DNA from: UBA6776 sp964636785
GTDB lineage: Bacteria; Bdellovibrionota; Bdellovibrionia; Bdellovibrionales; UBA1609
Length of the DNA: 22,892 bases
Reading direction: 5' to 3'
NCBI GenBank assembly: GCA_964636785.1
Contig: CAZWVK010000034.1
Coordinates: 1 to 22,892 of the forward strand
In this document: piece by piece, positions 1 to 6,123 of the stretch
Position numbering within the stretch: position 1 is the first letter of the stretch
Layout: each line of letters begins with the position of its first letter
Notes under the pieces: model-generated
Database searches by the model: none
What the model was told of the DNA's origin: nothing
What the model saw: only the letters and a program-made list of their open reading frames with translations
Translations under genes and position numbers: made by a program

Positions 1-1305
1 CCCTGCGGCTAAATCCCCATAAAGGGTAGAGTAGCCAACGGCCAACTCACTTTTGTTGCTCGTTCCAAGCAGAAGACTTCCATTGAGATTGCTAAGTGCC
101 ATTAGAATTAATCCCCGAAGGCGAGCCTGAATATTCTCATGCGCCAATCCAAATGGAATTGTTCCTAAACCCCGATGGAGCTCATTTGTGATCGCAGAGA
201 ACCCTTCATTGATTGAAAATGATTTGCACTCGATTCCGAGATTATTACAGAGCTTTTTTCCTAAAGTGTTGCTGAGGTCGGATGTATAGGGACCGGGCAG
301 CAAATAGCCAGAGACATTCATTGGACCTAAGGCATCGACAGCAAGACAAGCCACTAATGCAGAGTCAATTCCTCCGCTAATTCCCAGGTGAATCTTTTTG
401 AACCCAGTCTTTCGAATAAAATCCCGTATTCCTAAAACAATGGCCTGACGAATTCGCTCGAGTTCATTATCAACGGTAGGATGAATTTGCCCTTGGCTTT
501 TTCCAAGGTCGAGTATAACAAAATCTTCTTCAAAATGTCCGGCTTGAGCTAAGATTTTTCCTTTTGAATCAACGGCAAAACTTCCACCGTCATAGATAAG
601 TTCATCTTGTGCACCAACCATATTGACGTAAATCATTGGAGCTGAAAAATACTTGGCCGTTTGTTTAACAACAAGCTGTCTTAATTTTTGTTTATCGGGA
701 GTGAACGGGGATGCGCTGAGGTTAAGAATTAAATCTACATTTTTTTTCGGAATCTGCTCGAGCGGATTTTTTCCATATGACTGATAGCGCTGGCCTCCAC
801 GCTGTTTCCATGCCCAGATGTCTTCGCAGATTGTGACGAGCACTCTCTTTTTCTTCAGAGTAAAAAAATTCTTGGCTGTTTCACCAGGTTCGATATGTCG
901 ACCTTCATCAAAAACATCATATGTCGGAAGGAGCTGTTTGGAAAAAATCTTAATCTTTTGGCTTTTGTTTAAAAGAGCAGCAGAATTTAAAAATGGCTTT
1001 CCAAGTTTTTTTGGATTTTCAGAAATGATTCCAATAAGGGCCTGAATTCCAGTCGGGATTTTTCGATTGAGTTCTTTGAGCTTTTTAAGCTGGTCTTTTA
1101 CGACACCAGCATGCTCTAAAAGATCTACGGGATGGTAGCCAAAAAGAGCGCACTCTGGAAAAACAACTAAATCACAATGGCGTTCTTTGGCATGATGAAC
1201 AGCTTCGATGATTTTTTTGGAGTTGGATTCAAAGTCTCCAAGGAGTGAGTTTGTCTGTGCAAGAGCGATTCTTAACGCGGACGAATCTCGATTCCTCGCT
1301 GGCAT
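1..1305 (-). CDS. nadE: glutamine-dependent NAD+ synthetase (3' end outside window)
   Basis: Last step of NAD biosynthesis: amidates nicotinate adenine dinucleotide with ATP, using ammonia from glutamine; cytoplasmic. I translated 435 residues; the frame runs off the left edge, so roughly the last 100 of the usual 540-560 are missing. The N-terminal half is a nitrilase-type glutaminase starting LRIALAQTNSLLGDFE. Its Glu is in VVFPECALFGYHP (E51), its Lys in FSKQLLPTYDVFDEGR and its Cys in VTICEDIW (about C160). The synthetase half has the PP-loop GISGGIDSALVACLAVDALG (around residues 307-325), then LLGTSNKSELAVGYSTLYGD, a family signature. The ATG at 1305 has an AAAGGTG ribosome site about 8 bases upstream, and the conserved domain begins 10 residues in. 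It overlaps the end of the upstream DUF2203 gene by 77 bases. Confidence 0.95.
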   Translation of the reverse strand, partial: MPARNRDSSALRIALAQTNSLLGDFESNSKKIIEAVHHAKERHCDLVVFPECALFGYHPVDLLEHAGVVKDQLKKLKELNRKIPTGIQALIGIISENPKKLGKPFLNSAALLNKSQKIKIFSKQLLPTYDVFDEGRHIEPGETAKNFFTLKKKRVLVTICEDIWAWKQRGGQRYQSYGKNPLEQIPKKNVDLILNLSASPFTPDKQKLRQLVVKQTAKYFSAPMIYVNMVGAQDELIYDGGSFAVDSKGKILAQAGHFEEDFVILDLGKSQGQIHPTVDNELERIRQAIVLGIRDFIRKTGFKKIHLGISGGIDSALVACLAVDALGPMNVSGYLLPGPYTSDLSNTLGKKLCNNLGIECKSFSINEGFSAITNELHRGLGTIPFGLAHENIQARLRGLILMALSNLNGSLLLGTSNKSELAVGYSTLYGDLAAG

Positions 1306-1774
1306 TTGAACACCTTTCTGTTTCTTTTGGCCAAGGCCGAGATTTATCAATCAGTGTTCGTCCTGTAAACCCATCTTGATAAGTGTGTTCAAAGAAAATT
1401 CCAGTTTCAGGGTATTTCCAGCAGTAGTATCCCGAACCATTGTCAAAATCCACATACCAAAGACCCTTGGCTTTAACACCAAGTTTAGCCATCTTCTCGT
1501 GCCACTCTTCAATCAGTGAATTCGCTTTGGCCTCTGTTGAAGAGATAAACTCAGAATTGTTGATATCTGTGGAGTCCAGTTGCTTCAGTAGAAGTTCGAC
1601 TTGAGTTGCGATTTTTGCGGTGACTTTTTTTACAATCGGAAGAAGAGCTTCCGCTTCTTCAAAAGTGAAATGCCTTTTTTCTAGCCTGTGCGCGATTGCA
1701 ATCACATTCGGATCGCTATCGAGAGCCCCCTCTTTCATGTCCCATTTCCCCCCCGGTAACGGTTCTTCATTCAT
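1229..1774 (-). CDS. DUF2203 family protein
   Basis: Small soluble protein of the DUF2203 family, whose function is not established. The family pattern is clear: an N-terminal FTFEEAEALLPIVKKV helix, a middle helical stretch (VELLLKQLDS to EEWHEKMAKLG), then GLWYVDFDNGSGYYCWKYPE and a C-terminal FFEHTYQDGFTGR. The start is uncertain. A TTG at 1798, an ATG at 1774 and an ATG at 1738 are all in frame. I chose the ATG at 1774; the one at 1738 has a G-rich stretch upstream that could act as a ribosome site. The domain starts after all three. The last 25 codons lie over the start of nadE in another frame and have no family similarity that I can see, so the end may be an extension past the domain. 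Probably co-transcribed with nadE. Confidence 0.8.
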   Translation of the reverse strand: MNEEPLPGGKWDMKEGALDSDPNVIAIAHRLEKRHFTFEEAEALLPIVKKVTAKIATQVELLLKQLDSTDINNSEFISSTEAKANSLIEEWHEKMAKLGVKAKGLWYVDFDNGSGYYCWKYPETGIFFEHTYQDGFTGRTLIDKSRPWPKETERCSNASEESRFVRVKNRSCTDKLTPWRL

Positions 1775-1885
1775 TAAATAATATTGGTGAGATTTCAACG
1801 TAAAAAGGGAGATTAGAAAAAATATAATTTTACGCCAGGCATTAGTAAGTTCTGTATGTCATCCTGACTCATTGAAGCATAGATT

Positions 1886-2755
1886 TTATTCAGAGCCTTT
1901 TGAAATTTGAAGGGCTTGCCCACCGAGTAATAAAACCAACGCAATTATAATTGCTGCGAGAATAAGAAATCTTAAGTAGCCGCCGAAGGTCATTGGCTCG
2001 TCATCGACAGTTTCCGTTTTAGCGACAGATCTATTTGTAACGCGAGTTTTCTTATCTTCACTCTGCGACCCCGAATCACGTTTTATAGAACCACCTGTTG
2101 TTTGTGTGCGAGCTTCACGCTCTTCCACATCAACAATTCGACGTCCTGTTATAGCGATATACTTTGGTCGTCCAGTTTTGGAGTTAAGTTGGGAGTAGCC
2201 AGCACCAGCGGGGAGTGATGATTCTGTACTTCCAGTGTACTTTGCTTTCTGGCGTCCGCGCCCAGAATTGTTCTGCTGAGTATCCCGGCCTGCAAACTGG
2301 CCACTTCGTCCCACCCCACGACCAGATGAAACAAAGCTTCCATTGGATGGCGCTGTTTCACGGATGCCAGCGCTGCGACCACTGCCGCCGCGACTTTCTC
2401 CATCTCGACCGCCAAGGTCTGCGTCGCCATCTCCATCCCCATCCCCGCCTCCACCGGGGCCAGTTCCTTCTGGTCCAATAAACTTTCGTCCACTTGCAAG
2501 CTCAAATGGTTCGAAAAGCTCATTACAAATTCCTGAATCACCGGGTGCGCCACCAATTGATGGGAGTTCTCCAGTTTCAAGCAGGCACGCAAGATACTCG
2601 CCAAAATAATTATTGGCCCAATTTTGAAAAGCAGTATTAAGTTGAAAAAGCCCGCCAAAAACCAATGCGATAATGATCACTAATAATAGAATATATTCAG
2701 TGACACCTTGACCGGCCTGATTAAGGAAAGGTTTCCAAAGAGAAATTCGCTTCAT
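1886..2755 (-). CDS. Flp-type prepilin-like protein with Gly-rich middle and C-terminal membrane anchor
   Basis: Residues 1-15 are a basic leader ending in Gly, followed by QGVTEYILLLVIIIALVFGG. This is the G/XXXXEY site and hydrophobic helix of Flp pilins (cut after G15, Glu at +5, Tyr at +6), nearly the same as in the flp gene across the intergenic region. The protein does not stop at Flp size. It continues into a segment with three Cys (C57, C77 and one nearby region), then a long low-complexity Gly/Asp/Ser/Arg stretch (GDGDGDGDADLGG), a basic region, and near the end a second membrane segment (FLILAAIIIALVLLLGGQAL). The total is 289 residues against about 50-70 for Flp. It could be a cell-envelope adaptor for the pilus or an adhesin displayed through the pilus base. 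The function is unknown; the prepilin-like N-terminus is clear. The ATG has no ribosome site upstream. Confidence 0.8.
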   Translation of the reverse strand: MKRISLWKPFLNQAGQGVTEYILLLVIIIALVFGGLFQLNTAFQNWANNYFGEYLACLLETGELPSIGGAPGDSGICNELFEPFELASGRKFIGPEGTGPGGGGDGDGDGDADLGGRDGESRGGSGRSAGIRETAPSNGSFVSSGRGVGRSGQFAGRDTQQNNSGRGRQKAKYTGSTESSLPAGAGYSQLNSKTGRPKYIAITGRRIVDVEEREARTQTTGGSIKRDSGSQSEDKKTRVTNRSVAKTETVDDEPMTFGGYLRFLILAAIIIALVLLLGGQALQISKGSE

Positions 2756-2795
2756 TTCGAATCATTTATCGGGAAAAGGCGAATTAAGCTTAAGC
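2756..2795 (-). promoter_or_regulatory. sigma-28 (FliA)-like promoter for the 289-residue Flp-like gene
   Basis: On the minus strand the -10 box CCCGATAA (2773-2766) matches the sigma-28 consensus GCCGATAA at 7 of 8 positions. The -35 box starts TAAG (2792-2789), exactly 15 bases upstream, against the consensus TAAA-N15. The predicted transcript start falls within about 5 bases of the ATG, and no Shine-Dalgarno is present, so the message would be nearly leaderless. Found by eye; no experimental support. Confidence 0.45.
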
Positions 2796-2894
2796 TCACA
2801 TCCAAGTATTGTCTTAGAGTGAGACACTGGCTTTTGGTCTGAGAATAACCCTGGTAATCTAATGAAATCGCGGTCCGTCTTCTCTTTTAGATCT

Positions 2895-2928
2895 TAAAAG
2901 AATTTAAATTCTTTCCGATACATAGGAC
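2895..2928 (+). promoter_or_regulatory. sigma-28 (FliA)-like promoter for flp
   Basis: TAAA at 2895-2898, then exactly 15 bases, then TCCGATAC at 2914-2921, compared with the sigma-28 consensus TAAA-N15-GCCGATAA (4/4 and 6/8). The transcript would start near 2928, just before the AAGGGGGAT ribosome site of flp. A sigma-70 promoter further upstream (around 2835-2865) is not excluded. Seen by eye. Confidence 0.45.
2897..2914. repeat. 18-bp perfect palindrome in the flp promoter
   Basis: AAAGAATTTAAATTCTTT is its own reverse complement over all 18 bases. It fills the space between the -35 and -10 boxes of the proposed flp promoter. A dimeric regulator could bind here and block RNA polymerase. 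The motif is AT-rich, which raises the chance of coincidence. Confidence 0.5.
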
Positions 2929-2944
2929 TTGAAGGGGGATTTTC

Positions 2945-3139
2945 ATGCGAAAAATCAAATCAACATTGAAGACTTTGTGGGCTGATGAATCTGGTCAAGG
3001 TGCAACAGAATACATTCTTTTGCTTGTTATCGTTGTGGCTGTGGCCATGATCTTTCGAGACAAGATCACTTCGACTATTAGAGATAAGATGGAAGAAGTT
3101 GGTGGAAGCCTAATGTCTTTTACAGGCGGCGGAAACTAA
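2945..3139 (+). CDS. flp: Flp/Tad major pilin
   Basis: Major subunit of the type IVb (Flp/Tad) pilus; exported and cut by the TadV peptidase encoded three genes downstream. It has 64 residues, normal for the family. Residues 1-17 are a basic leader ending ESG; cleavage after G17 would leave QGATEYILLLVIVVAVAM, with Glu at +5 and Tyr at +6 as in all Flp pilins. A short amphipathic tail follows (DKITSTIRDKMEEVGG). A strong ribosome site, AAGGGGGAT, lies about 6 bases before the ATG. It is the first gene of the plus-strand Tad operon, 22 bases before the next gene. The promoter candidate and palindrome upstream are listed separately. Confidence 0.95.
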   Translation: MRKIKSTLKTLWADESGQGATEYILLLVIVVAVAMIFRDKITSTIRDKMEEVGGSLMSFTGGGN

Positions 3140-3161
3140 GCTTTCTTGAAAGGGTAACGTC

Positions 3162-3389
3162 ATGACGACAGAGTATGTCCTACTCCTAGGAATTTATGTG
3201 ATCATAGTCTTAGGGGTCTTCTTGGGAGATCTTGGTCCGATTGCTACGTTTAAAAAATCAGCACCCCGTTTGGCGGCACGGATAGAAAGAAATATCAGTG
3301 TTGGCGATGGGTTTCGAAATTCTCGTGATGGCCAGAGCGGCGTTGTCTGGGTAAAGCCTGAGGGGGGATCTGGATCAGGGGCGCCATAA
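3162..3389 (+). CDS. Flp-like small membrane protein lacking a leader peptide
   Basis: 75 residues starting MTTEYVLLLGIYVIIVLGVF, which aligns with the mature part of Flp (ATEYILLLVIVVAVAM) but has none of the basic leader or the Gly before the cut site. An in-frame TGA four codons upstream of ATG-3162 rules out a longer start. The rest is a soluble tail with a basic segment (RLAARIERNISVGDG) and a Gly-Ser-rich end (PEGGSGSGAP). AAAGGG is 7 bases upstream of the ATG. Its stop overlaps the start of the peptidase gene (TAATG), so translation is probably coupled. It may be a non-processed pilin partner or inner-membrane assembly factor; I do not recognise a named family. Confidence 0.75.
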   Translation: MTTEYVLLLGIYVIIVLGVFLGDLGPIATFKKSAPRLAARIERNISVGDGFRNSRDGQSGVVWVKPEGGSGSGAP

Positions 3390-3880
3390 TGGAATTTTTA
3401 GCGACATCCATTTTGTTTGCTGGAATGATTGACGATCTCCGCTCAAAAAAGGTTCATAACAAACTTATCATTGCTCTCACAATAATCACCCTGATTTCTG
3501 TGGTCTACCTCAACGGAATCTTTGGGCTCACCGCGGGTCTACTTGGATTTGCTCTTGCACTTGTTTTTGGAATTCCACTTGTTCTGACTGGGGTTCTTGG
3601 TGGTGGGGACATGAAGCTCCTCGCGGTGTTTGGTCTGGCTACAAATAGCATGGCCGTTCTTTGGGTGGTGATCTATTCCATCATATGGGGAGCGCTACTT
3701 GGCGTGGTGAGAGCCATCTTTATGGGAAGATTCAGTGAGCTGGTTTTAAGTACAACAAATATGCTTTGGACCAGAGGCGGGACAGCTCAGAATGATTTTA
3801 AATTTCCATATACAGTTGCTTTGTTCTTTGGGTGGCTTACACACCTAAGTCTTATGCGTCTTGGAGTTTCACTATGGTGA
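3389..3880 (+). CDS. tadV: prepilin peptidase, TadV/CpaA type (A24 family)
   Basis: Membrane aspartyl protease that removes the leader from Flp and the TadE/F-like pilins. 163 residues with several hydrophobic helices, the size of the short TadV/CpaA forms that lack the N-methylation domain of PilD. Both catalytic Asp motifs are visible: IDDLRSKKVHN (D16 the likely first Asp) and the GxGD-type motif VLGGGDMKLLA (D74). It overlaps the preceding stop by one base and ends inside the first codons of the next pilin gene (ATGGTGA, 7 shared bases), which points to tight translational coupling. Confidence 0.93.
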   Translation: MEFLATSILFAGMIDDLRSKKVHNKLIIALTIITLISVVYLNGIFGLTAGLLGFALALVFGIPLVLTGVLGGGDMKLLAVFGLATNSMAVLWVVIYSIIWGALLGVVRAIFMGRFSELVLSTTNMLWTRGGTAQNDFKFPYTVALFFGWLTHLSLMRLGVSLW

Positions 3881-4137
3881 AAATTAAAAGCCTCAATCAA
3901 TCCGGACAAGCGATCACTGAGGCTGTTTTATTAATGGTGGTTTTTTTCGGTATCACCATAATGGTTAGTAGCTATTTCAAGTCCGAAGAGCTATTCGCAA
4001 GTCTACTCAAAAGACCCTGGGCAGTGATGTCTGGAGTTTTACAAAATGGTGTTATGGATACACCAGAGCGCGGAATTGGAAATCATCCCAATAAACATTT
4101 CCGCCATGTTTCCCTACAAGGAGACAGTCCCAGATGA
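3874..4137 (+). CDS. minor pilin-like protein (TadE/Flp type)
   Basis: 87 residues. A basic leader ends QSG; cleavage after G11 leaves QAITEAVLLMVVFFGITIMV, with Glu at +5, the type IV pilin rule. A short tail (residues about 35-87) has no family I know. I chose ATG-3874 over an in-frame ATG at 3832 because it has a GGAG ribosome site about 8 bases upstream, gives a proper prepilin leader, and overlaps the peptidase gene by only 7 bases. It is probably a minor subunit processed by TadV. The stop overlaps the next start by 4 bases (ATGA). Confidence 0.85.
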   Translation: MVKIKSLNQSGQAITEAVLLMVVFFGITIMVSSYFKSEELFASLLKRPWAVMSGVLQNGVMDTPERGIGNHPNKHFRHVSLQGDSPR

Positions 4138-4739
4138 GAGATCAACGCGGATTTATGACTATGGATTTTATCTTCGCGATTGTTCTGATTATGGGCTTTT
4201 GGATGCTACTTTTTGCAATCAGCATGACCTTGACGACTGCTTCGGTTGTTCAATATGTGACATTTTCAGCAGCCAGAAATTATTTCGCGGCTCATGCTTC
4301 GCCAACGATGCAAGTGGAAAAAGCAGAGCAAAAGTATCGTGAACTGATTGAAAACGGGGTGATCAGACCACTTGTTAAAAATGGTTGGTTTGAAATCTAT
4401 GATCAACCTTCGGTCGGAAACATTGCTGAGCAACGGCCGGGATATGACACCACTATGTCTAATCAGTATTTCGGCGTGGGAACCAATTTCACAGCGCGAA
4501 TTCTTGATTTTAAAATTCCATTTTTCGGATCAACCGATCCAGAAGGGGATGGAACAGGACAGGGCTTTCAAACCTTTCTCGCATCATTTTTAGGGCGTGA
4601 ACCAACTGCACAAGAGTGTTGGAAATTCACAGCTGAAAGATGGAAAGCCATTCGCAGACTTTCGGTTTCAAATGGAGCCCCTTATTCCACTGAAACCGAG
4701 GATGGCGCATATAACATCGTGGAGGACTCCGGATGTTAA
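4134..4739 (+). CDS. TadE/TadF-like pseudopilin
   Basis: 201 residues. The N-terminus MRDQRG followed by FMTMDFIFAIVLIMGFWM is a short prepilin leader (cut after G6) and hydrophobic helix, with Asp instead of Glu at +5. The remainder is a periplasmic domain with two Cys near the end (TAQECWKF and VEDSGC). This matches the general plan of TadE/TadF pseudopilins, which prime or cap Flp pili. AAGGAG lies 10 bases upstream of the ATG. It overlaps its neighbours on both sides (4 and 7 bases). The choice between TadE and TadF cannot be made from sequence alone. Confidence 0.8.
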   Translation: MRDQRGFMTMDFIFAIVLIMGFWMLLFAISMTLTTASVVQYVTFSAARNYFAAHASPTMQVEKAEQKYRELIENGVIRPLVKNGWFEIYDQPSVGNIAEQRPGYDTTMSNQYFGVGTNFTARILDFKIPFFGSTDPEGDGTGQGFQTFLASFLGREPTAQECWKFTAERWKAIRRLSVSNGAPYSTETEDGAYNIVEDSGC

Positions 4740-5209
4740 AACGTCATTTAAAAAATCAAAAAGGAATTGCTGTTATCGAAGCCGTGCCGCTTATTGTGAT
4801 TTTCACAATGCTACTCACCTTTGGTCTTGGCTTTTATGGAGCTATTCATACAGCAACCCTTCATTCGATCGCTGCCCGAACCTATGCTTTTGAAACTTTT
4901 CGGCAGAGAACCAATCTGACATTTTTGAGGGAAGAAGGCTCTGGTGAAAATGCTGGGGCCGCGACTCACTATAAGAAAAAAGGGTTTCGCTATCATGGGG
5001 TCAGTCACGAACTAGACCAAAGACTATACTTTGTTTCGACTCTTCGTCCGATATCTATTGATAGAGGAGTGGCAGAAGCTGAGTCGGATGGAGCAACTCA
5101 TAACCAAAAGGTTTTTGATCTTCAAAGAAGAAACCAGGCGGTAGGAGTGAACCCGATTTGGATTATGGTCGGCTATGGAATCTGCATCGATAGTCGATGT
5201 GGAAACTAG
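4733..5209 (+). CDS. TadE-like pseudopilin
   Basis: 158 residues. The leader MLKRHLKNQKG is followed by IAVIEAVPLIVIFTMLLTFG; cleavage after G11 puts Glu at +5. The IEA-P pattern in the first helix is common in TadE-like proteins. A periplasmic part follows, with two Cys near the C-terminus (GYGICIDSRCGN) that could form a disulfide. A GGAGG ribosome site is 7 bases before the ATG, inside the end of the previous gene. Likely a minor subunit of the Tad pilus. Confidence 0.82.
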   Translation: MLKRHLKNQKGIAVIEAVPLIVIFTMLLTFGLGFYGAIHTATLHSIAARTYAFETFRQRTNLTFLREEGSGENAGAATHYKKKGFRYHGVSHELDQRLYFVSTLRPISIDRGVAEAESDGATHNQKVFDLQRRNQAVGVNPIWIMVGYGICIDSRCGN

Positions 5210-5224
5210 GAGAGGTTAAGGCTT

Positions 5225-6103
5225 ATGAATCAAAACGAAGCCAGGACATTTTGGATTTCTGTTGGAGCGGCCCTATTTGCTGTCTTTTTATTATATAGCT
5301 ATACCCAAGAAAAAAGCGCAGAGTTGACTAAGAAATTTGGAGCAAAACAAAGAGTCGTTGTTGCCGCCAAGGACATCAATGAGATGGAAACAATTGATGA
5401 AACTATGCTTCAAATTGTTGAGCGGCCGGTGGACTTCATTGAGCCGCAAGCACTTTCTGATCCTGAGGCGGCAGTTGGCCAGGTTGCGCTTGCGCCAATT
5501 AAAAAAGAAGAGCAAATCCTTCAAAGCAAAATTATGAAGCCAGGACCTGTGACAGGTCTTTCTCTTCAAGTCGCACCAAGTAAGCGAGCGGTTTCAATTC
5601 CAATTGATGAAACTCGGGGAGTATCAAAGCTTTTAAATCCAGGTGACCGGATTGATATTGTTGCCGCATTGGATGTCGGAAAAGGTGCGCAACAGCGTCG
5701 TGAAGTTAAAACTTTAATGCAAGACGTGGTTATTTTGGCGACAGGACTTCGTGTGGTGAACGAGCTTCCAGTTCTTTACGAAAAGATGGGCCGTGATGAT
5801 TTTCTTAAAAATCTAAGAGGCGATACCACATTTAATGCGATCACAATTGAGGCTTCACCCGAAGAGGCTCAGGATCTTATTTATATTTTATCTACTTCTC
5901 CTGGATCTTTGTTCTTAACGCTTAGACATCCAAGTGACCATACGAAAAAACGAATGACCGAATCGACCATCGAGAGTCTTCTCGGTCAAGTTACAAAGGC
6001 TGTTCTAACTCAACAGCAAAGAGTGCCGGCGCAGGCTCCGCCGCCACCACCGAAACCAAAACCGGCCCCACAAAAGAAAAAGGGCCCATTTATTGATCTT
6101 TAA
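5225..6103 (+). CDS. cpaB: Flp pilus assembly protein CpaB/RcpC
   Basis: Periplasmic protein anchored by one N-terminal helix (FWISVGAALFAVFLLYSYTQ); in Tad systems it works with the secretin at the outer membrane. Residues about 42-105 form an SAF domain (RVVVAAKDINEMETIDETML to ILQSKIM). The RcpC/CpaB domain follows, with RAVSIPIDETRGVSKLLNPGDRIDIVAAL, the family signature, and later ITIEASPEEAQDLIYILST. The C-terminal about 30 residues are Pro/Lys-rich (PPPPPKPKPAPQKKK), an unstructured tail that might bind peptidoglycan or a partner. Length 292 is typical. It lies 20 bases before the secretin gene. Confidence 0.93.
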   Translation: MNQNEARTFWISVGAALFAVFLLYSYTQEKSAELTKKFGAKQRVVVAAKDINEMETIDETMLQIVERPVDFIEPQALSDPEAAVGQVALAPIKKEEQILQSKIMKPGPVTGLSLQVAPSKRAVSIPIDETRGVSKLLNPGDRIDIVAALDVGKGAQQRREVKTLMQDVVILATGLRVVNELPVLYEKMGRDDFLKNLRGDTTFNAITIEASPEEAQDLIYILSTSPGSLFLTLRHPSDHTKKRMTESTIESLLGQVTKAVLTQQQRVPAQAPPPPPKPKPAPQKKKGPFIDL

Positions 6104-6123
6104 TATGGAAGGCTTAGATTGAA

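Noticed and set aside
2149..2658. Minus-strand open frame of 169 codons inside the 289-residue Flp-like gene, and plus-strand frames at 2215-2609
   Set aside because: They overlap the pilin-type gene fully, have biased composition from its Gly/Asp-rich repeat, and have no ribosome site or family pattern.
3140..3161. Small inverted repeat CTTTC-TT-GAAAG after flp as an attenuator
   Set aside because: The stem is too short and the loop of two bases is not stable; no T-run.
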